Program-made: the position numbers and the translations under genes
The notes under the pieces: model-generated
What the model saw: only the letters and a program-made list of their open reading frames with translations
The model's database searches: none
What the model was told of the DNA's origin: nothing
DNA from: Amycolatopsis sacchari
GTDB taxonomy: Bacteria > Actinomycetota > Actinomycetes > Mycobacteriales > Pseudonocardiaceae
Assembly (NCBI RefSeq): GCF_900114035.1
Contig: NZ_FORP01000001.1
Location: 786,597-850,596, forward strand
DNA length: 64,000 nucleotides
Reading direction: 5' to 3'
Shown here: positions 26,683 through 35,407 of the stretch, in pieces
Layout: every line of letters starts with the position of its first letter
How positions within the stretch are numbered: the first letter of the stretch is position 1

Positions 26683-27398
26683 CCGGCAAGACCGCGTTGA
26701 TCACCGGTGGCAGCGAGGGAATCGGCCTCGCCATCGCCACGGCCTTCGCGCGGGAAGGGGCGAACCTCGTGCTTCTCGCGCGCGACAGCCGCAAGCTCGA
26801 CGCCGTGACATTGCCGAACACGCGCACCGTCGCCGTCGACCTCAACGACGAGGACGCACTCGTCGCCGCTGCCGGATCCCTGGACGTCGACGTGCTCGTG
26901 AACAACGCCGGTGTCTCGCACATGCCGCCGCTGTCCGAGCTCACCAAGCCCCAGTTCGACGCGATGGTGCACCTCAACCTGCGCGTACCGGTGCTGCTGA
27001 CCCAGTTGCTGCGCGAGCGGCTGAGCGCGATCGTGAACATCTCCAGCTACTGGGCGGACAAAATGGTCGCCGGGCGCCCCTCTTCGGTCTATTCGGCCAC
27101 CCGCGGCGCGCTCAACTCGCTCACCAAGGCGCTGGCGAACGAACTCGGTCCGCGTGTCCGGGTCAACGCCATCGCACCCGGCTCGATCCGCACGCCGACG
27201 TTCGAACGCGCCTACCTCGCGCGAATGACCTCGGACCAGCGCGCGGATTACCTGCACTACGTCCACGACGCGTATCCGGCCCAGCGGATCGGCGAACCCG
27301 AGGACGTGGCCGAAGCCGCCGTTTACCTCGCCTCGGACGACGCCCGCTGGGTGACCGGCACAGTGCTGCACGTCGACGGTGGATTGACGATCAGGTAG
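26670..27398 (+). CDS. SDR-family protein with Arg in place of the catalytic Lys
   Basis: 242 residues. The T-G-G-S-E-G-I-G loop, N-N-A-G and the C-terminal V-T-G-T-V-L-H-V-D-G-G are normal for classical SDRs. The active site reads Y-S-A-T-R, so the general-base Lys of Y-x-x-x-K is replaced by Arg. The protein may therefore be weakly active or have a binding role. It overlaps the preceding SDR gene and has its own GGAG site at 26661. Confidence 0.88.
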   Translation: MDRLTGKTALITGGSEGIGLAIATAFAREGANLVLLARDSRKLDAVTLPNTRTVAVDLNDEDALVAAAGSLDVDVLVNNAGVSHMPPLSELTKPQFDAMVHLNLRVPVLLTQLLRERLSAIVNISSYWADKMVAGRPSSVYSATRGALNSLTKALANELGPRVRVNAIAPGSIRTPTFERAYLARMTSDQRADYLHYVHDAYPAQRIGEPEDVAEAAVYLASDDARWVTGTVLHVDGGLTIR

Positions 27399-27680
27399 GA
27401 CCCACGCGGCGACGCCGTCCGGATTGGACCGGTCCGGACAGTCCTTCGCGCCCGCTTCACGGCGCCGAGCTGATGCCGTGCGAGACGTAGGCGGCCGTGT
27501 TCTCCTCGGGCGGCGGGCGCGGCGTGAACCGCGCGCCCGGCGATCCGAGTGACCCCGCGATGCGGTCGACCCGGATGGACGGGTTCGTGCTCACCCACGC
27601 CGTCGAACGCGTCGACCTGCCCGCCACACTGGCCGCACACCTATAACCATCACCGTGGCCACACCCCGCTCGCAGGCCCA
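27399..27680. other. Intergenic DNA with possible small gene relics
   Basis: No intact gene is visible. A plus-strand piece near 27552-27645 reads R-M-D-G-F-V-L-T-H-A-V-E-R-V-D-L-P, which faintly recalls a 2-oxoacid:ferredoxin oxidoreductase strand, but it is under 35 residues. An imperfect GC-rich hairpin at 27417-27439 could end the SDR operon. Confidence 0.35.
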
Positions 27681-27851
27681 CCCACAGGTCAGTGCAACTA
27701 GATCGGCGACCTCGGCCGGATGCGAGGCGACCGCGGCGTGGGACGCGCCCTCGATGCTGACGATCTCGTTCTTGGCTCGCTCGGCCATGAAGTGGTGGGC
27801 GGCGGCCGTTACCCGCACTCCTGTTTGGTGATCAACCGCCCGCTTGGACAC
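27681..27851 (-). pseudogene. C-terminal fragment of an alpha/beta-hydrolase
   Basis: About 57 residues read V-D-H-Q-T-G-V-R-V-T-A-A-A-H-H-F-M-A-E-R-A, then I-V-S-I-E-G-A-S-H-A and S-H-P-A-E-V-A-D-L-V. This is the end of an alpha/beta-hydrolase, including the catalytic-His G-A-S-H. The catalytic Ser/Asp parts are gone. It overlaps the 3' end of the amine oxidase gene, which suggests that the oxidase gene was placed here by a rearrangement that cut the hydrolase. Confidence 0.6.
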
Positions 27852-29388
27852 GAGAATGCAGTGCGGTGACCACTTTCCGCGCCGAGTCGAAGGCGCCGTT
27901 CTGCCAGGCGATCCAGTAGGTGAGCCAGTCGCCCGCGAAATAGACGCGGCCCTGTGGCTGGTTCAACAGCTCGTATTCACCGGTCGTGCGCGACGGCCAG
28001 CCGACCCAGCCCGCTTCGACGTACGGCGTGCGGTGCCAGGCGACCGAGAACGCGTTCGCCAGCTCGGTCCGGTACCTGTCGCCGTGGATCTTCGCACCCT
28101 GCGCGAGCGCGCGCTCGACCCGTTGTCCCGGCGTCAGTGATCCATAGGTCCGCGCGTTGGCGCCGGTGTTGTAGTAGCCGACGATCGTGCCGCGCTTGCC
28201 GTGGAAGCCGTACGAGGGGTACCAGACGTGCGTGAGATCGAGGTCGGTCTCGGTGATCCCGCCGTAGATCCGGTCCTCCGCCTCCCACCAGCGGCTCTTG
28301 TACTCGAGACCCATCTTGCCGACAGGTGTCAGCGTAGGTGTCTTGAGCGCGGCGGTCACGGCGTCGCCGAGGTTGGTCGGCACGCGCGCCATGATGTGCG
28401 GCGGCAGCGCGGCGACGCAGTAGTCCGCACTGATCGTGCGCTCGCCGGTGGCGTCGCGATAGGCGACCTCGACGCCGTTCGCGTGGTTCGTCACGCGGGT
28501 GACCTCCGCGCCGAGGCGAACCTTGTGCGTGCCGACCGCGCGGTAGAGCGCCATCGGGATCGCGTCCATCCCGCCGACCGGCTGCATCATCGTGATCGCC
28601 TGGTCGTATTCGAACTCGAACGTGAACGTCCGCCCGAGCCGCGCGGCGATCACCTCCGAAAGGGACGGCGGCGGCCCGAGAACCACGCCCGGGGTGTCGC
28701 CCGCGCCAGGCTCGACCGAATAGCCGCGACGGCTGCTGCCGGTGTAGGCGAAACCGTCGGCTTTGCCGCCGATGTCGCCGAAGTCCTCGAGGAACGTCAG
28801 CAGCTGTTCCTTGTCGTCGGCGGTCAGCTCCTTGTCGAGCGCGCCCTGGTCGATCGCCTTCGACAGCAGTTCGGACACGTAGCCGTAGACGTCGGCCTTC
28901 GCGGTGCGGTAGCGGACCGGCGCCTTGCCGTCGTAGTACAGCAACGCGTTGGCGTTCTGGTTGAGGAACGGCTGCACCTCGACGCCCAGCTCCCGGCAGT
29001 AGTCGAGGGTGATGTGCGACTGCGGCAGCCGCGCCGGGCCCGCGTTGAGGTACTGGCCTTCGCTGAAGCGCGCGGTCTGCTTGTAGCCGTCGAGATCGGT
29101 CTCGGTCGTGCCGCCGCGGACCGTCCAGTTCCGCCCGCCGACCCGGTTCTTCGCTTCGAGGATCGTGCAGTTGTAGCCAGCCTTGCCGAGTTCGTACGCG
29201 GTGGCGAGGCCGGCGATCCCCGCGCCGAGGATGACGACCTTCGTGTGCCCGCCACCACGGGCCGGTGCCTGGTAGTCCGCGGCGGCGATCGCAGGCGCGG
29301 TGAGTCCCAATGCTTGCATGGACTCGAACATCACCCCCGCACCACCGGCGATCCCGATCGACTTCAGCAAAGCCCGGCGCGTGATCAT
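27832..29388 (-). CDS. Tat-exported flavin monoamine / L-amino-acid oxidase
   Basis: 518 residues. The N-terminus M-I-T-R-R-A-L-L-K-S with a hydrophobic run is a twin-arginine signal, ending near A-I-A-A-A. The FAD-binding motif V-V-I-L-G-A-G-I-A-G-L-A-T-A-Y-E-L starts near residue 52. R-V-G-G-R, and the C-terminal G-R-V-Y-F-A-G-D-W-L-T-Y-W-I-A-W-Q-N-G-A with A-x-x-S-A-like spacing, are typical of L-amino-acid/monoamine oxidases producing H2O2. The substrate is unknown. It stands alone; a hydrolase fragment overlaps its 3' end. Confidence 0.9.
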   Translation of the reverse strand: MITRRALLKSIGIAGGAGVMFESMQALGLTAPAIAAADYQAPARGGGHTKVVILGAGIAGLATAYELGKAGYNCTILEAKNRVGGRNWTVRGGTTETDLDGYKQTARFSEGQYLNAGPARLPQSHITLDYCRELGVEVQPFLNQNANALLYYDGKAPVRYRTAKADVYGYVSELLSKAIDQGALDKELTADDKEQLLTFLEDFGDIGGKADGFAYTGSSRRGYSVEPGAGDTPGVVLGPPPSLSEVIAARLGRTFTFEFEYDQAITMMQPVGGMDAIPMALYRAVGTHKVRLGAEVTRVTNHANGVEVAYRDATGERTISADYCVAALPPHIMARVPTNLGDAVTAALKTPTLTPVGKMGLEYKSRWWEAEDRIYGGITETDLDLTHVWYPSYGFHGKRGTIVGYYNTGANARTYGSLTPGQRVERALAQGAKIHGDRYRTELANAFSVAWHRTPYVEAGWVGWPSRTTGEYELLNQPQGRVYFAGDWLTYWIAWQNGAFDSARKVVTALHSRVQAGG

Positions 29389-30399
29389 GTCCTCAGCATG
29401 AGGCGCGCCGACGATCAGCCACATGACGCGGAGATGTCGTACGTGTTGGTAGCGGCGGTGGCTTGTTTCCCGCCGGTGTAACAAGAAGCCGGACAGCCGG
29501 ACCGGTTGCCACGTGAGCCTGACTCGCGATCGCCGGTGCCCGGCGGAGAGCGATAGGCAGGGCTTCCTCCTCGCACCACGCAGCACGGGAACCGCTCCGT
29601 GCGTCGGCGGCAGGTACTTCCCCGAGCGCGTGTGGCGATCCAGGAACTGCAGGCCGCCTGCGCCTCAACGTCGATGGCGGCCGGCATGCTCGCCTTGGCG
29701 GTAAGAGGTGCGCCGAATCCGGCAAGCTGAGTCTTCGCCCCGACTCCTGGAATCGCCACTGAACATCGATTGCGCAGTGGCGCAGGTGCTCAAGTCTGGC
29801 GGGGAACAGCTCCCGCACCGGTACAGTCTCCTTGGCCGATTCCTGCACGTAGCCGCCACGGTGAACCCGAGGGCCCTGCCTTGGTGGTGCGCAGCGCCGA
29901 GTCGCCGAAATGGAAGATGTTCGCCTCGCGGCTGGTGCGCACCACGAAAGTCAACAGCTCACCGTCCCCCCGGCGCCCGTCGCGCAAGGTCGCGTGCGAC
30001 CAGTGCGCTTGACCGGGTTGACCTCCAGCCGACTTGCCCGGACCCGCGCGGGACACTCTGGACTCCGTCCGGCGCGCCCGCCATCACCTCGAACGAGCAC
30101 GCGACGGGCAGTGGGGCGCATCGACGACGGGGAAACCGACCACCGACCACCGACCACCGACCAGGCTGCCCGCATCGCCTGCCACCTCCGCAAAGTCGGC
30201 ATCTCCGTCTTCGCGGACGTGCCCGACACCAGCAAGATCGAAGCCGCCGTCCGGTCCATCGTCGCCGTCACTTCGGGCACCCAATGAAGCAGCGTGCGAA
30301 GGAGGCGTCACCACCGGCACGGCTACAACTGCCACCTTCCGCAAAGGCCTCCCGCCGAAGTAACATCGTTTCGATTCACAAACCCCCTGTTCAAGAAGT
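29389..30399. other. 1-kb stretch without a recognisable gene, left of the CRISPR array
   Basis: Short frames occur on both strands, but codon-position bias is weak and none matches a family I know. A plus-strand piece around 30165-30287 (A-A-R-I-A-C-H-L-R-K-V-G-I-S-V-F-A-D) looks protein-like but lacks a start or context. The final 100-200 bases before 30400 would be the CRISPR leader if the array is transcribed on the plus strand; no cas genes are present. Confidence 0.45.
30136..30163. repeat. Four tandem copies of a 7-bp unit
   Basis: CCGACCA is repeated four times without error. It is a small tandem repeat in otherwise non-coding DNA, useful as a strain marker; no function is implied. 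Confidence 0.8.
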
Positions 30400-30835
30400 G
30401 CTGTCCCCGCGCGAGCGGGGGTGGTCCCCCGCAGTTCGTGCTCGCGGATTCCTCACTGAAGTTGTCCCCGCCCGAGCGGGGGTGGTCCGGTCGCGCTCGC
30501 GCAGCGCGCCGAAACACCGGAGTTGTCCCTGCGCGAGCGGGGGTGGTCCGACCGACGAGGGCTTGGGCGACGTCGGAACCCGGTTGTCCCCGGGCGAGCG
30601 GGAGTGGTCCCCCACACCCGAAGCCACGGCAGTCGTAAGTGCTCCCCGCGGGCGCGGGGATGGTCCGTCCCCATTGGACGGTGTGACCGTGATCTGTCCG
30701 TGCTCCCCGCGCGAGCGGGGTGGTCCCAGATTGAACCTGTTGACCTGCTTGAGCAGTTGGTGCTCCCCGCGCGAGCGGGGATGGTCCCGCGCCGAGCGGG
30801 CCGGGCTCATCGAGCATGAGGCGCTCCCCCGCAAG
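30400..30835 (+). CRISPR. Orphan type I-E CRISPR array, 7 repeats plus a decayed terminal one
   Basis: Repeats of 28 bp lie at 30400, 30461, 30522, 30583, 30639, 30700 (27 bp) and 30760, with a degenerate partial copy at 30821-30835. Spacers are 33 bp except the fourth (28 bp). The stem CCCCGCGCGAGCGGGG identifies the actinobacterial I-E repeat class. The first four repeats begin G(T/C)TGTCCC and have GGGGGTGG or GGGAGTGG; the last three begin GTGCTCCCC and have GGGGATGG or GGGGTGG. By analogy with other I-E arrays the plus strand is the transcribed one. No cas gene is in the window, so the array depends on cas genes elsewhere or is dead. Confidence 0.92.
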
Positions 30836-30924
30836 GTCGTCGGAAGCTGCGAGCGTAGTCGGCCCGTCATGGATGAAATCGGCCGTGTCTCATCTGGACA
30901 GCCCAAGTCGTGTGGTTAGTGTGC

Positions 30925-31296
30925 AGCTCCCCCTCGGACACCGGTACTAACCCTACGGGCGGGACGGATGGAGACATCCCCGCCCGTTCTTCATGTTGGC
31001 AGACCATCTCCAGGCCGAGCTTCTCGTACCAGCTGTTGCAGCTTCTCCGGCTTGGCCCTGTTCAGCTCCCAGCCTACGACGCCGAGTGAGTCGACCATCG
31101 CGTATACCTCGGCGGCTGCCAGCAGGTTCCGTCTCGGCGCCCCGTCGAGCCCGCTGCGCCTGCGCGTCGTTGATCGCTTCGACCAGCGCGGCCGGATCAA
31201 CTCCTGCCTCGATCGCTGACCGCAGCCGCAGCAGCTTCGCCTCCGCAGCCTCCAGACGTTGCCGAGCGGTGTCAGCGGACGAGCCCGGAACCATCG
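30925..31296 (-). pseudogene. C-terminal remnant of a large serine recombinase, frameshifted
   Basis: A coiled-coil piece (R-Q-R-L-E-A-A-E-A-K-L-L-R-L, A-I-E-A-G-V-D-P-A-A-L-V-E-A-I-N) runs from 31296. It shifts frame to V-Y-A-M-V-D-S-L-G-V-V-G-W-E-L-N with K-P-E-K-L-Q-Q-L, and shifts again to Y-E-K-L-G-L-E-M-V. In order these form the C-terminal region of an actinobacterial large serine recombinase. Two indels and loss of the catalytic domain make it non-functional. It lies about 90 bp beyond the CRISPR array. Confidence 0.65.
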
Positions 31297-31365
31297 TCCG
31301 CGCAGCGCATCAGAGCCGGTGGCTGACTCTTGAAACCCCACTGCCAAGGTTCCGGCCGTCCCCTG

Positions 31366-32211
31366 TCAGACCTGTTCCAGCTCGGTCTTGACGGAGGTCG
31401 CGGCGCGGATGAAGGCGGCGACGTGGCGAGACGTGGACTCCCGGTGCCAGGCGATCACGAGGGTGGCCGGCTCGGCGTCGACGACGGGACGGCTGACCGT
31501 ACCGGGTGGCAGGCGATCACGGATCGATTCCGGGAGCACCGCGACCATCCGCCCGAGCCGGACGAGCTGCAGCAGTTGCTCGGTGTCGCTGACGAGGGGG
31601 CCGGTCACCTCGGGGCGGGACTCCGGCCAGCGGGGCTGGGTGCCACCGCGCAGGTCGGCCATCGACACCTCGGTGCGGGCGGTCAGGGGGTGCCCCTCCG
31701 GAAGCACCACGACCTGGCCTTCGACGTGGAGGTCCTCGCTGTCCAGGCCGCTCAGGTCGTTCTGCGGCCGGTGCAGCAGTGCGAGGTCGGCGCGGCCGTC
31801 GCGGACCATCGCGGCGCGTTCGCCGACGCTGAAGGCGAGATCGACCGGAACGGCGCCAGGGGTGGCGGCGTAGCGGTCCAGGATCGGCTGCAACAGGTCG
31901 GCGTCGCTGCCGGGTTTGAGCGCCAGGACCAGCCGCGGAGTGGTGGCCGCCGCCCTTCGCGCGCGGCGCACCGCGGCGGCCACAGCATCCAGTGCGACGC
32001 GTCCCTCCGCCAGGAACACCTCCCCGGCCGCCGTGAGACGGACCCCGCGGCTGGTGCGGTCCAGCAGGGTGAGGCCCATCCGCTGTTCGAGCAGGCGGAT
32101 CGCCCGGGACAGGGGTGGCTGGGCGATGCCCAGCCGCTGGGCGGCCCGCCCGAAGTGCAGTTCCTCGGCGACCGTGACGAAGTAGCGCAGTTCCCGGGTC
32201 TGGACGTCCAT
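31366..32211 (-). CDS. LysR family transcriptional regulator
   Basis: 281 residues. The N-terminal winged helix-turn-helix reads E-L-R-Y-F-V-T-V-A-E-E-L-H-F-G-R-A-A-Q-R-L, then P-P-L-S-R-A-I-R-L-L-E, the LysR signature. The periplasmic-binding-like effector domain follows. It is divergent from the SDR gene at 32281 across 69 bp, the standard arrangement for control of that neighbour. No clear ribosome site precedes the ATG at 32211. Confidence 0.93.
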   Translation of the reverse strand: MDVQTRELRYFVTVAEELHFGRAAQRLGIAQPPLSRAIRLLEQRMGLTLLDRTSRGVRLTAAGEVFLAEGRVALDAVAAAVRRARRAAATTPRLVLALKPGSDADLLQPILDRYAATPGAVPVDLAFSVGERAAMVRDGRADLALLHRPQNDLSGLDSEDLHVEGQVVVLPEGHPLTARTEVSMADLRGGTQPRWPESRPEVTGPLVSDTEQLLQLVRLGRMVAVLPESIRDRLPPGTVSRPVVDAEPATLVIAWHRESTSRHVAAFIRAATSVKTELEQV

Positions 32212-32280
32212 ACAACGAGGGTATCGAGCGAGATCAAGCCGGTCCTGGCCCAGGGGGACGACGGGTGGTTCGCTGATCAT

Positions 32281-33027
32281 GTGAGTGATGACGCAACCAT
32301 TGCCCTGGTGACGGGGGCGAACAAGGGGATCGGGCGGGCCGTCGCGGGCCGGCTCGCGGAGCTCGGGATGACGGTGGTGGTCGGTGCCCGGGACCCGGAG
32401 AAGGGCGCCGAGGCGGTGGCCGAGATCAACGCGGCGGGTGGTACCGCGCACCCGATCGGCCTCGACGTGACCGACCAACGCGGGGTGAGCGCGGCGGCCG
32501 AGCAGATCGCCGACCGGTTCGGCCGCCTCGACGTCCTGGTCAACAACGCCGGCATCGCCGGCGACCTCGCGGCGCAGGCGCCGGGCTCCGCCCACCTCGA
32601 CGGGCTGCGGGCGGTGTTCGAGACGAACCTGTTCGGTGTCGTCACCGTGACCGAGGCGATGCTCCCGCTGCTGCGCCGTTCGGCCGCGGCGCGGATCGTG
32701 AACGTCTCCAGCGGCACCGCGTCGATGGGGTGGACGACCGACGCCACCCACTACCTGAGCCGGATGCCGGGTTCGCTGGGCTACCCGGTGTCGAAGGCGG
32801 CACTGAACATGCTCACGGTGCAGTACGCGAAAGCGCTGTCACGCGAGGGGATCCTGGTGAACGCGGTCGCGCCTGGCGCGTGTGACACGGACTTCGCCAA
32901 GGGCCTGCCGTTCCAGCTGACCCGGACCGCGGCCGAGGGCGCCGCGATCGTGGTGCGGCTGGCCACCCTCGGGCGGGAGTGTCCGACGGGCGGCTTCTTC
33001 GACGACAACGGCAGACTGCCCTGGTGA
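32281..33027 (+). CDS. SDR-family oxidoreductase
   Basis: 248 residues starting at a GTG (V-S-D-D-A-T-I-A-L-V-T-G). The loop T-G-A-N-K-G-I-G, structural N-N-A-G, and catalytic V-S-S with G-Y-P-V-S-K are intact. T-G-A-N-x-G-I-G with G-G-F-F-x-D at the end recalls carbonyl-reductase-like SDRs using NADPH. It is divergent from a LysR regulator and ends nine bases from the convergent MFS gene. Confidence 0.92.
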   Translation: MSDDATIALVTGANKGIGRAVAGRLAELGMTVVVGARDPEKGAEAVAEINAAGGTAHPIGLDVTDQRGVSAAAEQIADRFGRLDVLVNNAGIAGDLAAQAPGSAHLDGLRAVFETNLFGVVTVTEAMLPLLRRSAAARIVNVSSGTASMGWTTDATHYLSRMPGSLGYPVSKAALNMLTVQYAKALSREGILVNAVAPGACDTDFAKGLPFQLTRTAAEGAAIVVRLATLGRECPTGGFFDDNGRLPW

Positions 33028-33036
33028 GCCGGCGGT

Positions 33037-34347
33037 CTAGGAGGCCAGCTCGCGACGGCCGGTTTCCGGGGTCAGCGCGGTGGCGGCGAAACTGATCGCC
33101 GCCGCCACGACCACGGCTATGGCGACGCTCGTCCCGGTTCCGGTCCGGCCCACGAGCCACACCGCGAAGATCGGCGCGGTACCACCGAAGAGCGCCGACG
33201 CGATCGCGAACGCGAGCCCGCCACCGCTGACCCGGACGCGGGTCGGGAGCAGCTCCAGCATGACCGGGAGCTGGACGGCCTGGTGCAGCCCGATCGGGAT
33301 GACGATCGCGAGCTGCGCCAGCAGCACGAAGCCGAACGTGCCCCGGCCCATGAGCAGGAACGCCGGAACCGCCATGATCATGAACAGGACCTGTGCCGCG
33401 AACAGCACGGGGCGGCGCCCGACCCGGTCGGCGAGCCGACCGGAAAGCGGGATGACGCACATCATGAAACACTGCGCGATCAGCGCGCTCAGGAACGTCG
33501 AACCCGTCCCGATCCGGGTATGGCTGATCAGGTACGTCGGGGCATAGGTGAGGAAAACGTAGAACGCGAAGAAGCTGCCGCACAGGAATATCCCGAGCAG
33601 CCGGAGCATCCGGCCCAGATGTTCTTTGTTCGTCAGCAGTTCGACGATCGGCGCGCGGGCGACGGCGCCCTCCTCCTCGATCTTGCGGAATTGCGGCGTC
33701 TCCGTCAGGCGGGAGCGCACGAACCAGCCGACCGCGCCCAGCGGAGCCGCGATGAGGAACGGGATCCGCCAGCCCCACGAGCCCATCAAGTCATGGGACA
33801 GCGTCGACGACAGCAAAGTCGCGACCAGCAGGGCGAGGATGCTCCCCGCGGTGGCGCCGACCTGCACCCAGCTCGCCGAGAACGCGCGCCGGCCGTGGGC
33901 GCTGTGCTCGAGCACCAGCGAGCCCGCCGCGGGTACCTCGCCGCCCGCGAACACCCCTTGGACCAGCCGGCACAGCACCACGAGAACGGGCGCGGCCGCG
34001 CCGATCGAGGAGGCCGGGGGCAGCACCCCGATGATCGCGACGGCACCCGACGCGCCGAAGACGGTGACCGCGAGGATCCTGCGCCGCCCGAGCCGGTCCG
34101 CGAAATGGCCGATGACGACCGCCCCGAGCGGCCGGGAAATGAAGGTCGAAAGCAGGCCGGCGAAGGTGGCCAGCAAGCTCGCGACGTCGTTCTTCGCCGG
34201 GAAGAACTGAGCCGAGAGGTAAACGGCGAAATAGCCGTAAATGGTGAAATCGTACCACTCGATCACCTGACCGGCGGCGCCACCGATGCGCACCGCGAAC
34301 TGCCCTGGTTCTCTGGCGACAATTTTTTCACGCTTTCCGACGGGCAT
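33037..34347 (-). CDS. MFS metabolite:H+ symporter (MHS family)
   Basis: 436 residues, about 12 transmembrane helices. The N-terminus has G-Q-V-I-E-W-Y-D-F-T-I-Y-G-Y and G-H-F-A-D-R-L-G-R-R, both hallmarks of the MHS family (KgtP, ShiA, ProP), which takes up organic acids and related solutes with protons. An AAAGGGG site precedes the ATG. It is the last gene of a four-gene minus-strand operon with LacI, amidohydrolase and FAD oxidase, so it probably imports their substrate. Confidence 0.92.
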   Translation of the reverse strand: MPVGKREKIVAREPGQFAVRIGGAAGQVIEWYDFTIYGYFAVYLSAQFFPAKNDVASLLATFAGLLSTFISRPLGAVVIGHFADRLGRRRILAVTVFGASGAVAIIGVLPPASSIGAAAPVLVVLCRLVQGVFAGGEVPAAGSLVLEHSAHGRRAFSASWVQVGATAGSILALLVATLLSSTLSHDLMGSWGWRIPFLIAAPLGAVGWFVRSRLTETPQFRKIEEEGAVARAPIVELLTNKEHLGRMLRLLGIFLCGSFFAFYVFLTYAPTYLISHTRIGTGSTFLSALIAQCFMMCVIPLSGRLADRVGRRPVLFAAQVLFMIMAVPAFLLMGRGTFGFVLLAQLAIVIPIGLHQAVQLPVMLELLPTRVRVSGGGLAFAIASALFGGTAPIFAVWLVGRTGTGTSVAIAVVVAAAISFAATALTPETGRRELAS

Positions 34348-34405
34348 GGATCGCCCCTTTCTGGAATGCCTTCGGCGCTTTCGCCGTCGGCGGCAGGACC
34401 CGAGG

Positions 34406-35386
34406 TCAGCCCTTCTCGCCACACGAGGTGCGGGTGATGAGTTCAGGTTTGAAGGTCAGGCGCGCGGCCCGGTTCGGGTTCTCGACGATGAGCTCGGCGG
34501 CCCGTTGCCCCATCCGGTAGGCGGGTTGCGCGATCACCGTGATGCCCAACGCCGGGCCCCAGGCGAAATCGTCCATCGTGAGGAAGGCGAGATCGTCGGG
34601 AAAGCGGAGCCCGCGTGCGGCCAGCGCGGAATGGACCGCGACGGTGCGGCGGCCGGTGAGGCAGACGATCGCGTCCGGACGGCGGACCAGTAACGCCGCC
34701 ATCGCTTCGTCCACTTCCGAGTTGGCGTCCGCCGAGGCGATGGCGTCGTCGGGGAGCGCCAGGCCCGCCTCGCCGAGTCCCCGTCGCAGCCCCTCGATCC
34801 GTTCGGTGTGGGACGGCCGGGGGCCCGACGAGATCACCGCGACCGACCGGCGCCCGCACGAGACCAGGTGTTCGGCCATCATCCGGCCGGCTGCCCGGTT
34901 GTCCAGCTTGACCGAATGCAGGTGCGGCGGTGGCTGCGGCAGCGAACGCGCGATGATGACGCACGGCGTGCCCCCTTCGGCCATCCGGCGCGTCCGCTCG
35001 TCGGTGGACGCGCCGCTGGTGACGACCAGCCCGCGCACCCGCTGCTCGTCCATCGTCCGCACGTGCGCGACCTCGCGGCCGGGGTCGTGGAAGGTGTTGG
35101 CGAACATGACCAGGCTGCCGTTGGCGGAGGCGACCTCGTCGATCCCGCGCATCAGGTCGAGGTAGAACGGGCTGGTCAGATCGTCGATGACCACGCCGAT
35201 GGTGCTCGAACGCCCGGCGAAGATGCTCTTGGTGAGCGCGTTCGGCGTGTAGTCGAGGCTGGTGACGGCCTCCCACACCCTGGCCGCGGTCGCCTGCCGG
35301 ACGGCACCGCCGTTGAGCACCCGCGACACCGTCGCCACCGATACCCCGGCCGCCGCCGCCACGTCGCCGATGGTCGCTCGCTTCAC
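34406..35386 (-). CDS. LacI family transcriptional regulator
   Basis: 326 residues. The helix-turn-helix T-I-G-D-V-A-A-A-A-G-V-S-V-A-T-V-S-R-V-L at the N-terminus is the LacI signature, followed by a periplasmic-binding-like domain with G-V-V-I-D-D-L-T-S-P-F-Y and M-D-D-F-A-W. It lies between the amidohydrolase and the MFS transporter in the same direction, so it probably regulates the operon it is part of, with the substrate as inducer. Confidence 0.94.
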   Translation of the reverse strand: MKRATIGDVAAAAGVSVATVSRVLNGGAVRQATAARVWEAVTSLDYTPNALTKSIFAGRSSTIGVVIDDLTSPFYLDLMRGIDEVASANGSLVMFANTFHDPGREVAHVRTMDEQRVRGLVVTSGASTDERTRRMAEGGTPCVIIARSLPQPPPHLHSVKLDNRAAGRMMAEHLVSCGRRSVAVISSGPRPSHTERIEGLRRGLGEAGLALPDDAIASADANSEVDEAMAALLVRRPDAIVCLTGRRTVAVHSALAARGLRFPDDLAFLTMDDFAWGPALGITVIAQPAYRMGQRAAELIVENPNRAARLTFKPELITRTSCGEKG

Positions 35387-35407
35387 CGTCTCGTCCTTTC
35401 CCGCCGG

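Noticed and set aside
29708..30919. Open frame running through the CRISPR array
   Set aside because: The repeated P-R-E-R-G-W-S peptides are only translated CRISPR repeats; not a repeat protein.
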